Under the pieces are notes generated by a model. The model was not told the DNA's origin, did not search any database, and was given only the letters and a program-made list of their open reading frames with translations. From a virus, in IMG/VR virus record IMGVR_UViG_3300031367_000001, positions 1 through 44,231 of that record: a stretch of 44,231 nucleotides of DNA; one strand, 5' to 3'. A program made the translations under genes and the position numbers. Positions 15,355 to 23,008 of this stretch are shown in pieces. Each line of letters starts with the position of its first letter. Positions within the stretch are counted from its first letter, which is position 1.

Positions 15355-16271
15355 GGGTTGCTCCTCGGGAAGCCCGCTTGTGTCGCTAGCGCGCAAAGCG
15401 CCAGCCAGTTGCCGTGATTGAGTCGCAGGGAATACGTGGCCCATGCGATCACGATTTCATCCTCGGCTACGGTCGCGGTGATGCCACCGCCCAGGTCGCC
15501 TCTGAGAGGGGTGGCCCGGCCCGTATGGAACAGACCCGCCCTATATTCGGTGCGCATGCGGTCGGCCGCTGCTGCTGGATATCCGACCTTGGGCTTCCAG
15601 GGAGGCTGGATCTGGGCCTGCGGCTCCGAGGCTGCCGGCGCTTCGTCAGCGCGGCTCTGTTCTTCCCTGCGCTCTTGCTCCGCGCGCTCCTGCATGCGCA
15701 TCCTGGCAGCCTCGCGGCGCTCCCGCTCCGTCTCCTCGGAGATCCGCGCTTGCTTCAGTGCCTGGTGTCCGCGTGCGATCGCGGCATCTAGGGAGAGCTG
15801 CGCACGTTCTTTGAATTCCTGGAACGAGTCATCTATGATGAATGCCTCAAGCTCCCCCAGCTCCGCCTCGATCTGGTCCGCTGAGCCAGTGAGAGGTTCC
15901 AGGATCGAGCTGATGCGCCGCTCGATCGCTGCTTTGCGCGCTTTCTCGGCTGTTTCCCATTCATCGAGGGGCTGGCGGACCTTCTGCTTGAGATCATCCA
16001 GCCGCTTGCGCATTGCCTTGCGCACGCTATCCACCGATGCCACGCGATCGCGCAGATCGGAGACTAGATCCTTGCCGAGGCCGTCCAGGTAGGTTTTAGA
16101 ACGCGCGACCCTATGGGCCCGGGACGCAATCTCCTTGCGGCCCTTCTCGCTGCCCACGTCGGGCACCAGCGAGAGTGCGTCCTGCTCGACTTTTTCCAGG
16201 ATCTTGTCCAGGCCACCTGGAGCGAAGAGGGTCGGAAGGTCCGGGTTTTGGATTGGTATCAGGTCAGCCAT
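15351..16271 (-). CDS. Coiled-coil protein of the recombination operon
   Basis: A 306-residue protein. Residues about 40-115 (RKEIASRAHRVARSKTYLD ... SVRKAMRKRLDDLKQKVRQPLDEWE) and 140-215 are long charged helices, the latter very Glu/Arg rich. The C-terminal 70 residues are globular. Proteins with the 'IAS.A..VARSKTYLD..GK.LV..L' start occur beside RecT/RecE-type genes in many phages, so a role in recombination or nucleoprotein handling is inferred. It follows a GTG-started small gene directly and ends in an ATGA overlap. Confidence 0.7.
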   Translation of the reverse strand: MADLIPIQNPDLPTLFAPGGLDKILEKVEQDALSLVPDVGSEKGRKEIASRAHRVARSKTYLDGLGKDLVSDLRDRVASVDSVRKAMRKRLDDLKQKVRQPLDEWETAEKARKAAIERRISSILEPLTGSADQIEAELGELEAFIIDDSFQEFKERAQLSLDAAIARGHQALKQARISEETERERREAARMRMQERAEQERREEQSRADEAPAASEPQAQIQPPWKPKVGYPAAAADRMRTEYRAGLFHTGRATPLRGDLGGGITATVAEDEIVIAWATYSLRLNHGNWLALCALATQAGFPRSNP

Positions 16272-16517
16272 TCAGATCAACTCCAGATCGTCTCGGTGAA
16301 ATGTGAGCGTTCGTGCCGGTAGGCAGCGGCTCTCGTCGATGTCGGAGCGCCCATCCATCAGCACGAGCACGCGGATGAGTCGAAAATCCGCGGAAATGAT
16401 CGTCCCATCCTCGCCATGATATCGTCCCCTGATCGAGGCAGATGGATACCGATTCGTGCGTATCCTCACCCTTCTGCTCACGAGACTGCCTAGCGGAATC
16501 ATTTTCGTGATGTTCAC
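16272..16517 (-). CDS. Hypothetical basic protein, 81 residues
   Basis: The GTG at 16517 has GGAGGGC 7-8 nt upstream and is preferred over the overlapping longer frame. The stop abuts the ATG of the coiled-coil gene. The sequence is basic and beta-rich (RRVRIRTNRYPSASIRGRY, then FRLIRVLVLMDGRSD, then RTLTFHRDDLEL). No family is recognised; the order suggests an early small protein co-translated with the coiled-coil gene. Confidence 0.6.
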   Translation of the reverse strand: MNITKMIPLGSLVSRRVRIRTNRYPSASIRGRYHGEDGTIISADFRLIRVLVLMDGRSDIDESRCLPARTLTFHRDDLELI

Positions 16518-16532
16518 GCTTCGCCCTCCATA

Positions 16533-16757
16533 TCACCCACTCCAATCCTGAAATACAGGGCATCCGCTCTCATACTCGAATGTCAAACCAGATCGTTCGC
16601 GCTTGCTGGCAATCGAGACAAGTTCGGTGCTGACATGCCATCGACAGAAGCCGAGTTCAGCCCGCTCAAGCAGACGATCGCCGCGAAGCTCACGACTTGT
16701 CTGATCCCAGTGTCGGCAGTTACCACAGAAATTTCTCCCGCCATCTCTCTTTTCCAT
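16533..16757 (-). CDS. Small Cys-rich (zinc-ribbon-like) protein, CxxCRHW type
   Basis: A 74-residue protein; ATG 16757 follows a GAGGGG box by about 8 nt. It has FCGNCRHWD near residues 10-18, a third Cys in FCRWH and a fourth in SGCPVF, so four Cys could bind one zinc ion. It follows recT by about 58 bp and belongs to the same operon. The CxxCRxW start is shared with 14703 and 28041 proteins. No function is assigned. Confidence 0.65.
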   Translation of the reverse strand: MEKRDGGRNFCGNCRHWDQTSRELRGDRLLERAELGFCRWHVSTELVSIASKRERSGLTFEYESGCPVFQDWSG

Positions 16758-16814
16758 TCCTGGTTCCCCTCGTCTGCATTTCCATGCCGGGCCACGCGGC
16801 CCGGCCACGGGTCA

Positions 16815-18053
16815 TTATCCTTTCAGGATATCTTCGATCGTCTCCCGCTCGGCGTCGGAGAGATTCGACGTGCGCATGAGGTCACGCACCTCATCACGCA
16901 GCACATCGGTATCAGCGAACCGTGCTTCCTCCAGCAAGGCCGCATAGCTGAAGCCGGGACCAAAGGACCGTGTTTCAGTCGTAACACCATCTTGCCCTGT
17001 GATTATGATGCCCGTTCCGCCAGATTCGGTAGGCGGCGGATTCCGCGGATCGGTCTCCGCGGGCGGCTGGTCAGTCTCCCAGGGCGCTGTCTCTTTCTTC
17101 TCGTCCAGCTCCGCCAGACGGCCCGCTACGTTCGCTTTGGCCTGGTCCTCCAGCCGCCGCAACAAATCCGGGTCAACTCCGCGCTTGCGGCGCCAGGTGC
17201 CATCATCGTTCCATGTGCGGTTTGCGCTATGCACCACTGGAATCCATGGCACGCCGTTTGTATCGACCACGATTCCGAGTGCATTCGGCTCCGGCCTTGG
17301 TCCGGATGGCTCCGCGCCGTCCGGCGCAGATGGCTGTTGCTCTGCCTGGTCCTCCTCCTGCTCCAGCGCCTCGGGCGGGTCGGTCGATTCCTCGGCTTCG
17401 GATTGCGCTTCGCGCCTCCTCGCTTCCGCGAGGAGCTTTTCCGTGGCGCTTTGGCCGACATCTATGCCCGCCTCGACTACCTGCCCCATATATTGCTCGG
17501 ACTGCCCTTCGAGCTCCTCGCGTGCGTAAAGCCCTTTCAGCACGTCTGGAAATCCATCGCGCAAGCAGAACCCGCGGGCACGCATCTGCAGCATCCGTCG
17601 AGGGTATTGCTGCCATGGGCCAGGCTTGCCCCAGAGCTGGGCGCGCTTCGCATCCTGAACCGAAAACCTGCCGATGATAGGGTTATCTTCTCCACGTCGC
17701 CATGCCGAGCAGATGGCGGTGGTTTGGTCGCTTTCGCCGACGAACTCTTCTTTGATGGCGTCCAGCAATCCAGATGCGCGTACCAGGCCGAGCATGGCAT
17801 CTCCCCAGATCGCCGGCCTGCCATTGATTGGCGCAATGTTCTGGACTGACTGCATCGGACTTAGGCCAACCTCCAGTCCGAACTGGACCGCGACGAAAAC
17901 GGACTCGACGCGCTCCATGCCCTTCGGCATGAAACCGCTTGCGGCCATAATCTGGGCCATTCGCCAGAGCCCTTCGAAGTTTTGCGGAGCTAGAGCTCCA
18001 TTGCGCATTGCGATCTGCGCCGTTGCTTTGATATCGCTCATTTCATTTGCCAT
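16815..18053 (-). CDS. recT: RecT-family single-strand annealing protein
   Basis: A 412-residue protein. Residues about 55-85 (VQFGLEVGLSPMQSVQNIA, then INGRPAIWGDAM) and 140-175 (WGKPGPWQQYPRRMLQMRAR, then GFCLRDGFPDVLKGLY) are the core blocks of the RecT-type annealing proteins. The last 200 residues are low-complexity and acidic (Glu/Ala/Pro rich) with a structured C-terminal end, which is longer than typical 270-residue RecT. It anneals complementary single strands made by the exonuclease encoded upstream. Its start has AGGAAA upstream. Confidence 0.85.
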   Translation of the reverse strand: MANEMSDIKATAQIAMRNGALAPQNFEGLWRMAQIMAASGFMPKGMERVESVFVAVQFGLEVGLSPMQSVQNIAPINGRPAIWGDAMLGLVRASGLLDAIKEEFVGESDQTTAICSAWRRGEDNPIIGRFSVQDAKRAQLWGKPGPWQQYPRRMLQMRARGFCLRDGFPDVLKGLYAREELEGQSEQYMGQVVEAGIDVGQSATEKLLAEARRREAQSEAEESTDPPEALEQEEDQAEQQPSAPDGAEPSGPRPEPNALGIVVDTNGVPWIPVVHSANRTWNDDGTWRRKRGVDPDLLRRLEDQAKANVAGRLAELDEKKETAPWETDQPPAETDPRNPPPTESGGTGIIITGQDGVTTETRSFGPGFSYAALLEEARFADTDVLRDEVRDLMRTSNLSDAERETIEDILKG

Positions 18054-18174
18054 TTTCTATTTCCTCATTGGTCTATTGTTGGGTGCCCTAGCTTGCTGCC
18101 GCTATGCGATACGGAGCTCAAGTTGCGATCTTGATCAGCAAGCATCGGGCATTGATAATGCGGCCCAGCAGCCG

Positions 18175-19104
18175 CTACCCCATCCGCTTCCCTGGATTGT
18201 GAACGGTCCGCACGATGAGCGGCTCTTCCGGATAGCCTGGCCAGATACCGGTTGCGAAGGCGTATGCAAACATGCGAAACGCTCGCTTGCAGTCAACCTC
18301 GGAAGCCCGGCGGTCCTCCTCGCTGAACTCCACCAGCCGCACGCCGTAGGGTGGGGTGTCCTCGACAGCGATGTGCAAGAATTGCTTATCCATTCCATTT
18401 TGGCGCCCGGCCCACGGATATAGCCATTCTTGTAGCCGATATCGGTATGTGCGGCAGGAGCGCGTATAGGCGTCCTCGCCGGCATTCTGCGTTTTCTTGA
18501 TATCTCCGATTATGTTGTGGCCCAAGCTGTTGATGTCCCAGCGAGTTTTTACCGGGCACCCGGTTTCCGGATCGCGTGCCAGCACTGTAAGCTCGGTCTC
18601 GCAGTCCTCGATCAGGAGGCGGGCAGGGGTGAAGGCCATCACGGCTTCACGAATGATATTCGCAGCCTCGTTTTGCTCATGCGTTACGACGTAGCGGTCG
18701 GCGTCATAGACCATTTCGAGGAGCGCCGTCAGCTCGTCATCCAGGATCTTTCCGAGCGCTTTCCCCTCGAAATGGGGTAGGTCGAGCTCCAGCGCGTCTG
18801 CCAGGCTGCGGACGTAGAGCTCTTTTGCCGCGTTCGAGTTTTTCGCGGCCCCCTCGGCCAGCACGATGTAGCGCTTCGCCTCTGGCTCCAGGATTTTCTC
18901 ATGGGCGAGGGTTCCAAGCCGCATGCCTGGGCTTTCCACCCGCTCGCCGTATTTCACATGCGCCATGCTCTGGTCGAGCGCGACTTTGATGCCGCTCGCA
19001 TTCGCGGCTTCAAGCTCGAAATAGGTGTCCTTGTCTAGGTCACGCATGACCGATGGGAATGCGAAGGCGTCCGCCTGCTGGGTCATGACCGTGCCTTCGT
19101 TCAT
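18175..19104 (-). CDS. RecE-like PD-(D/E)XK exonuclease
   Basis: A 309-residue protein. The motifs GTLAHEKILEPE (His68), CETELT (Glu170/172), TRWD (Asp190), DIKKT (Asp201, Lys203) and YRYRLQEWLY (Gln225) match the RecE/YqaJ order H-E-D-DxK-Q. It should resect double-strand ends 5' to 3' and hand the single strand to the RecT protein encoded next. The ATG at 19104 overlaps the upstream stop (ATGA). Confidence 0.83.
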   Translation of the reverse strand: MNEGTVMTQQADAFAFPSVMRDLDKDTYFELEAANASGIKVALDQSMAHVKYGERVESPGMRLGTLAHEKILEPEAKRYIVLAEGAAKNSNAAKELYVRSLADALELDLPHFEGKALGKILDDELTALLEMVYDADRYVVTHEQNEAANIIREAVMAFTPARLLIEDCETELTVLARDPETGCPVKTRWDINSLGHNIIGDIKKTQNAGEDAYTRSCRTYRYRLQEWLYPWAGRQNGMDKQFLHIAVEDTPPYGVRLVEFSEEDRRASEVDCKRAFRMFAYAFATGIWPGYPEEPLIVRTVHNPGKRMG

Positions 19105-19352
19105 AGCTGCTCACCGCCCTCCATCCGCTTCAATAGTATGCCGGCCACATAGCGCCGGGCGTCGATGAGATTCTGATCACCGCGCTGGTCTGGCTCGGCG
19201 AGGGCCTTCAGATAGCCGAGGCGGTCCTTTTCCTGCAGCGCGCGTCGCGCAATCACCTCGGACGCAGTGGGTGGCTCATGACGATCCATATCGATCCGGC
19301 AGAGAAATTGCCAGATTGGGTCGATTTGCGTCTTTGGTAGTTCAAAATCCAT
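19101..19352 (-). CDS. Hypothetical protein, 83 residues
   Basis: A charged, helical protein (TASEVIARRALQEKDRLGYLK, later RRYVAGILLKRMEGG) between the 414-residue unknown and the exonuclease, overlapping both neighbours (4 bp with the exonuclease and 11 bp with the upstream gene). The overlap pattern argues that all are read from one mRNA. No family is recognised. Confidence 0.65.
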   Translation of the reverse strand: MDFELPKTQIDPIWQFLCRIDMDRHEPPTASEVIARRALQEKDRLGYLKALAEPDQRGDQNLIDARRYVAGILLKRMEGGEQL

Positions 19353-20586
19353 TGTAGTCTCCGCTTAGCCTGGTCAACCTCGACGTTTCAAGATTTCCGG
19401 ATATATCCTGCTGCTGCGCAAATGCCATTTGTCGCAATAGGTCACCGGCCGCTTTGTCTATCTCGCTTAGATACGTCGCCAATAGGGCGATGAAACGCCC
19501 ACGGCCAAGAGTGCTTGGTTCTGACACCTTAAGCTGTCGATCGAGATCCTGCCAAAGGTGAAAGCAAGTCACTGCAAGATCGCGCGGGTAATCCTCAGGA
19601 TGGGAGATGAATGACGCAGGAGGCCAGACGACTTTACCGTGAACAAGGATCGCGTCGCCAGATTCAGACGTTTGCGTTGATGCATGCGGGGGATTGATCG
19701 TCACGTCAACCGCCTTGCGATGGAGCACGTTGTCAATCCACCAGCGGTTGCATTGCTCCATTGTTTTGCATCCAGCGTCTCGCATTGCAAGGAAGTGGTC
19801 GCTGTCGGCGAGAAGTGCGTTGATCTGCCGATTTTCAGTTGGCTCAAAGCTGCGGCCTCGGGTCCATTCTTTCGGGAGTTCCGGAACTAGCACGCGAGCT
19901 GAAACTTTCTTTTGGAACGATCCCTTGTTCACGACGCCGAACTTTCCGCTTCCGATTTTTTCGACAAGAGCGAGAAGCTGGTTTTTGCCCATGCGCCCGA
20001 GCGTTTGCCTGGTTTGCTGGTTCGGGTAATGATTGAGTAGCACGAGGGCATCCGCTTCCTTTAGCTTCTTGACCAGCAGCATCCGGACATTCAGCTTTTC
20101 CGGAAGATCCGCATTGTGTCCAGCACGACTTTCAGGAATTGGCTCAGGCGCTGATTCCTGTGGTTTCGGCTCGACAGGTGTGGCTTCTGGTTCGGATGTG
20201 CATGCTGTCTCGGCGTTGTCCACTGAATGGACAACGGATCGTGTTGACGTGATCCATTCCGGGAACTGCTCGCGGCAACGGTTCTCCAGGGTCGCAGGAT
20301 GGATCGCGGTCGGGTTGTACTGGCGCAGGGTGTCGAGCTGATCCGCATCCAGGGACGCGAGCCACATGGCCGCCTTGCGATGCTGGCGCGTGAGATCGAT
20401 CCCGTGTGCCTGACAGGCGGCGCCGAAGTCCTGGTTGGCTGGATGGTGCCCGCGCAGCAGATTCAATTGTTGACCAAGCTCGATCCAGGCCGCGAAGAGT
20501 TCTCCTTCCTTGCGCTGGATGATCTCGAAGGCAATTCTGGCCTTGTCCCAGCTCACAGTCGGATGTTCGTAGACGTTGGTGCTCAT
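19342..20586 (-). CDS. Hypothetical phage early protein, 414 residues
   Basis: GGAGGA lies about 9 nt before the ATG. The N-terminal part, about residues 17-85 (FEIIQRKEGELFAAWIELGQQ, then LLRGHH, then HRKAAMWLASL), resembles the DUF3102-type helical domain found in phage and plasmid proteins. Residues about 130-160 are Pro/Glu rich linker. The C-terminal 240 residues (NQQTRQTLGRMGKN, then FEPTENRQINALLADSDHFLAM, then WIDNVLHRK) are globular and unfamiliar. It sits between a ParB-like gene and the recombination genes; a DNA-associated role is inferred. Confidence 0.6.
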   Translation of the reverse strand: MSTNVYEHPTVSWDKARIAFEIIQRKEGELFAAWIELGQQLNLLRGHHPANQDFGAACQAHGIDLTRQHRKAAMWLASLDADQLDTLRQYNPTAIHPATLENRCREQFPEWITSTRSVVHSVDNAETACTSEPEATPVEPKPQESAPEPIPESRAGHNADLPEKLNVRMLLVKKLKEADALVLLNHYPNQQTRQTLGRMGKNQLLALVEKIGSGKFGVVNKGSFQKKVSARVLVPELPKEWTRGRSFEPTENRQINALLADSDHFLAMRDAGCKTMEQCNRWWIDNVLHRKAVDVTINPPHASTQTSESGDAILVHGKVVWPPASFISHPEDYPRDLAVTCFHLWQDLDRQLKVSEPSTLGRGRFIALLATYLSEIDKAAGDLLRQMAFAQQQDISGNLETSRLTRLSGDYNGF

Positions 20587-20636
20587 GCTTCATTCCTCCA
20601 GAAAAAGGGGCGGCCGAAACCGCCCCAGGAAAGGTG

Positions 20637-21599
20637 TCAGGCGGCATCCTCCATCAGCTCAGGAGGATTGATCGAAGGCCATGACTCCTTCTTCTGGTTC
20701 CAGCGGATCGAGCGGACGGACTTGTTCTCACTCCAAAGCTGCGCACCCTTGAGCGCGAGTGCCAGCAGCTCCCATTTGCCAATCTTGTCCTTCCTCTGCT
20801 GGGACAGCTTGGCGCGCATGAACTGACGGGAAAGATCCACCGTCGGAGCCTCCGGGTAGGTTGCAACGCCCTGCTGAATCGACGCGACGAACCCAACGAC
20901 CTGCTGGTGTCCCCAGCCGCCGAGCAACATCAACAAGGCGATGCTCGATGCCTGCGCCTTGTTCAAGCAGGGGTCGGAGATGTTCTGGTCAGAGCGATGG
21001 CCAATCTCCACAGACTCGGTGAGAACGGGATCATGATCAAGGCACCAGCTCTCGATCTGCACATCAGTGAACTTCTCAGATGTACGATCATGCTTGGCGA
21101 TGTAGGTCATTGCGGTTTGCCCGATCGCTGCCTTGACCTTGCCGTTGCTGATACCGAGCATCTGCAAGCCTTCCCCGGCCGTCCTGCGCTTGCTACGGTC
21201 GATAACGTCGATAGCCTCCCGCTGAAAGTTCGGCGTGACCTGGAACTCCTGGGTCGTCTCCGAAAGTGCCACCGCCGCCATGCGATGCTGACCATCCGCA
21301 AGAGTCCCGTCCGGGTAGAAGGCAATGCCCTGATGGTGATACTTCCATTCGCCCCGCTTCATGGAAGCGGAAAAGTCGTAGCACTTCGAGAAGGTCACTT
21401 GCCGGTTCATCTTGTTGTGCTCAAGAAAGAGCACAGCTGCTATGGCCGGATTGATTCGTGCATGCTCAACGACTGTCATTCCCTTCGCGATCTTCCCGGC
21501 GCCTTCGATGTCTTTTTGGTCAGCAGTGGCGCGTATGGCATCAATGGCCGTGCGGAACTCTGACTCTATTTTCGTCGGCTTATTTTGTAGTTCGGTCAT
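20637..21599 (-). CDS. ParB/sulfiredoxin-fold-like phage protein
   Basis: A 320-residue protein. Residues about 82-115 (RGEWKYHHQGIAFYPDGTLADGQHRMAAV, quoted in two parts) carry the DGQHR motif (102-106) of the ParB/Srx-like fold, followed by 'IDVIDRSKRRTAGEGL' typical of phage and plasmid members. In related proteins the (D/N)GxHR motif binds nucleotide and the protein acts on DNA. A role in replication control or genome maintenance is possible; no CTPase or ParA partner is visible in the window. Confidence 0.72.
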   Translation of the reverse strand: MTELQNKPTKIESEFRTAIDAIRATADQKDIEGAGKIAKGMTVVEHARINPAIAAVLFLEHNKMNRQVTFSKCYDFSASMKRGEWKYHHQGIAFYPDGTLADGQHRMAAVALSETTQEFQVTPNFQREAIDVIDRSKRRTAGEGLQMLGISNGKVKAAIGQTAMTYIAKHDRTSEKFTDVQIESWCLDHDPVLTESVEIGHRSDQNISDPCLNKAQASSIALLMLLGGWGHQQVVGFVASIQQGVATYPEAPTVDLSRQFMRAKLSQQRKDKIGKWELLALALKGAQLWSENKSVRSIRWNQKKESWPSINPPELMEDAA

Positions 21600-21702
21600 T
21601 TCAATTTACCTCGATTCCTTGATGGGCAACATGCCCCGAAAACCGCCCGCGTGGAGCGGCTTTTAGTGCTTGTCGCTTTTCTTTTCGCTTACTCTCGCAG
21701 TT

Positions 21703-21861
21703 TCATCCAAACGTCGAATACCGATCCGTAAACGGCCACACGCTCCTGCGATCCCGCGGCTTTTCACGCCGTATTCTGATAATCCTTTTCGGTTTTTCGA
21801 CGTTAGACAGAATAAAGAGAATTATCAATGCCATAGCGAAGAGAAAAAGCAAAAATGTCAT
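21703..21861 (-). CDS. 52-residue membrane protein
   Basis: Found by reading the minus strand in the gap between 21600 and 21875. The ATG at 21861 has GGAG 8 nt upstream and lies 14 nt after the stop of the previous gene. Residues 2-20 are strongly hydrophobic (TFLLFLFAMALIILFILS), followed by a basic tail (KPKRIIRIRREKPRDRR). One TM anchor with a cationic cytoplasmic tail; function unknown. Confidence 0.6.
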   Translation of the reverse strand: MTFLLFLFAMALIILFILSNVEKPKRIIRIRREKPRDRRSVWPFTDRYSTFG

Positions 21862-21874
21862 CGCTGTATCTCCG

Positions 21875-22087
21875 TTATCCTGCTTGCGGCCGAAGCAACA
21901 TCGACATGCGCTTCGGAGACTCTACCGCGACCAGACATAAGCCGTTTGGATTGTCTTTGGTGACAAACCGCGTGTCCGGCAAGACCTGAAGGCGCCGGTC
22001 CAGGGTCGCCATATCCGAGGCGATATCTAGGACATGGGTGTCTTTGGGGTATCGGATCGTGATCTCGATGTAATCTGACTCGGCCAT
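21875..22087 (-). CDS. First gene of the leftward early operon, unknown function
   Basis: A 70-residue protein with a strong GGAGGAGG site before ATG 22087, directly downstream of the leftward promoter. It has beta-alpha-beta character (DYIEITIRYPKDTHVLDIASDM; then VLPDTRFV; then GLCLVAVES). First-position early genes are often host-takeover or regulatory proteins, but no family is recognised. Confidence 0.65.
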   Translation of the reverse strand: MAESDYIEITIRYPKDTHVLDIASDMATLDRRLQVLPDTRFVTKDNPNGLCLVAVESPKRMSMLLRPQAG

Positions 22088-22144
22088 AAATCCTCCTCCG
22101 GTCTGCGTCTCGCTGCGTCTGGGGGTTGCGTCCTCGTGGGGAGC

Positions 22145-22175
22145 ATTGTAAACCCCACTTTTACCTACGTGTCAA
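22145..22175 (-). promoter_or_regulatory. Leftward early promoter (PL-like)
   Basis: On the minus strand TTGACA (22170-22175) is followed by TTTACA after 17 nt (22147-22152), or TACAAT after 19 nt (22145-22150). An inverted repeat GTAAA-7-TTTAC (22148-22164) overlaps the -10 and spacer and is an operator candidate. It faces away from the rightward promoter at 22231. Confidence 0.6.
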
Positions 22176-22221
22176 CAAGAAATTTGCGACGGAAGCATTT
22201 TTTTGCGCTGGGAACCAAAAT

Positions 22222-22258
22222 AACCGAAGGTTGACACAAAATTACAGGGGGGTATATT
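22222..22258 (+). promoter_or_regulatory. Rightward early promoter (PR-like) with inverted repeat
   Basis: TTGACA (22231-22236), spacer of 16 nt, TATATT (22253-22258), leading to the Cro-like gene. AACC-gaa-GGTT (22222-22232) overlaps the -35 and is a candidate operator half-site pair. The leftward and rightward -35 regions share GTTGACAC. Confidence 0.68.
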
Positions 22259-22296
22259 TGGGCGCAACGAGGCACAGAACTGCCCAGGAGCAAGAA

Positions 22297-22578
22297 ATGT
22301 CGAAAGCTTCACCCCGTGGACGGCGCAACCCGATCGTGCGGGCCTGCCAGGTGCTGGACTGCACCCAGGCGGAGCTGGCGCGCCAGCTGGGATGCACCCG
22401 GGCGGCCGTGAGCAAGGCGAAGGGGCTCGGGGAGGTATCCTGGTCGATGGCGCTGGATCTAGAACGCATCACGGGCGGGGAGATCACCAGGTACCAAGCC
22501 TGTCCAAAAACCTACGGCCCCGCGCCGGCCGCGCCGCTTTCCCTCCCCCGTAAGCAGGTACCCGCGGACGCCGCCTGA
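22297..22578 (+). CDS. Cro-like HTH regulator
   Basis: A 93-residue protein. The ATG at 22297 is preceded by CAGGAG at 6-7 nt spacing; upstream in-frame codons lie within the promoter region and are rejected. Residues 23-42 (TQAELARQLGCTRAAVSKAK) form a clear helix-turn-helix of the Cro/YdaS kind; the C-terminus is Pro rich and disordered. It lacks a C-terminal cleavage or oligomerisation domain, so it is Cro-like in form, not CI-like. It likely controls the divergent promoters next to it. Confidence 0.8.
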   Translation: MSKASPRGRRNPIVRACQVLDCTQAELARQLGCTRAAVSKAKGLGEVSWSMALDLERITGGEITRYQACPKTYGPAPAAPLSLPRKQVPADAA

Positions 22579-22609
22579 TTCGGGTGGTGCCAGGATGCAC
22601 ACATGGTTT

Positions 22610-22677
22610 CGAGAGGTCGCCGAGCGATCGGGGAGAGTTCCATCGCGCCTCACCCGATCGTGTACGGTGACCTCTCG
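22610..22677. other. Long imperfect hairpin after the cro-like gene
   Basis: The arms CGAGAGGTCGCCGAG-CGATCGGG (22610-22632, written in two blocks) and CCCGATCG...GGTGACCTCTCG (22653-22677) pair over about 20 of 24 positions, with a 20-nt loop and a small internal bulge. It lies in the 170-nt gap between the cro-like stop and the terminator at 22747. It may be a small RNA, an antitermination element or a protein-binding palindrome. Confidence 0.6.
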
Positions 22678-22746
22678 CCCCAAACGCCGCCTGCCAGCCC
22701 GGCGGCTTCAGTAGGGCTGGACCTTCTGGTGTATCCTCCTGAGATT

Positions 22747-22779
22747 GCCCGCGCACTGAGCCTGCGCGGGCTTTTTTTT
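22747..22779 (+). terminator. Rho-independent terminator after cro-like gene
   Basis: Stem GCCCGCGCA / TGCGCGGGC (9 bp, perfect) with a 7-nt loop, then eight T residues (22772-22779). It would end the cro transcript and separate it from the replication genes, as tR1-type terminators do in lambdoid phages; readthrough would then need antitermination or a second promoter. Confidence 0.88.
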
Positions 22780-22801
22780 GGCGAGAGGCAGAGAGTCAGC
22801 C

Positions 22802-23008
22802 GTGCACATTGAGAAGCGGGGATACTCATCGGAGCCATGGAGGCTCGTCGACAGCCAGGGACGCGAGGTGGACAGACAAATGGCGTTTGATCACCCGGAG
22901 CTTGGGTCAACGCCGATCATGCATCCTGTGTGCGGAGCAACGCGGAAACAATGCGAGGCTGCGGCATTGGCGCTTCTGGAACGCCTATTGAGTGCTAGCG
23001 CCTTGTGA
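22802..23008 (+). CDS. Hypothetical protein, 68 residues
   Basis: GTG 22802 is a likely start because the longer frame overlaps the terminator T-run. It contains 'YSSEPWRLVDSQGREVDRQM' and a later helix (CEAAALALLERLL), a pattern seen in small phage proteins of unknown role. It ends in a GTGA overlap with the next gene. A ribosome site is weak (GAGAG). Confidence 0.55.
   Translation: MHIEKRGYSSEPWRLVDSQGREVDRQMAFDHPELGSTPIMHPVCGATRKQCEAAALALLERLLSASAL

Noticed and set aside
15351-15444. Longer version of the 15160-15354 gene starting at 15444
   Set aside because: The extension would lie inside the coiled-coil gene in another frame; ATG 15354 has the ATGA overlap that fits the operon's pattern.
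16635-17849. 404-residue plus-strand frame opposite recT
   Set aside because: It is the reverse complement of a clear RecT gene and of the small Cys gene, has no ribosome site, and its Arg/Leu/Pro-rich composition is that of an antisense shadow.
22126-22296. N-terminal extension of the Cro-like protein
   Set aside because: It would run through both promoters; CAGGAG and ATG 22297 are a much better start.
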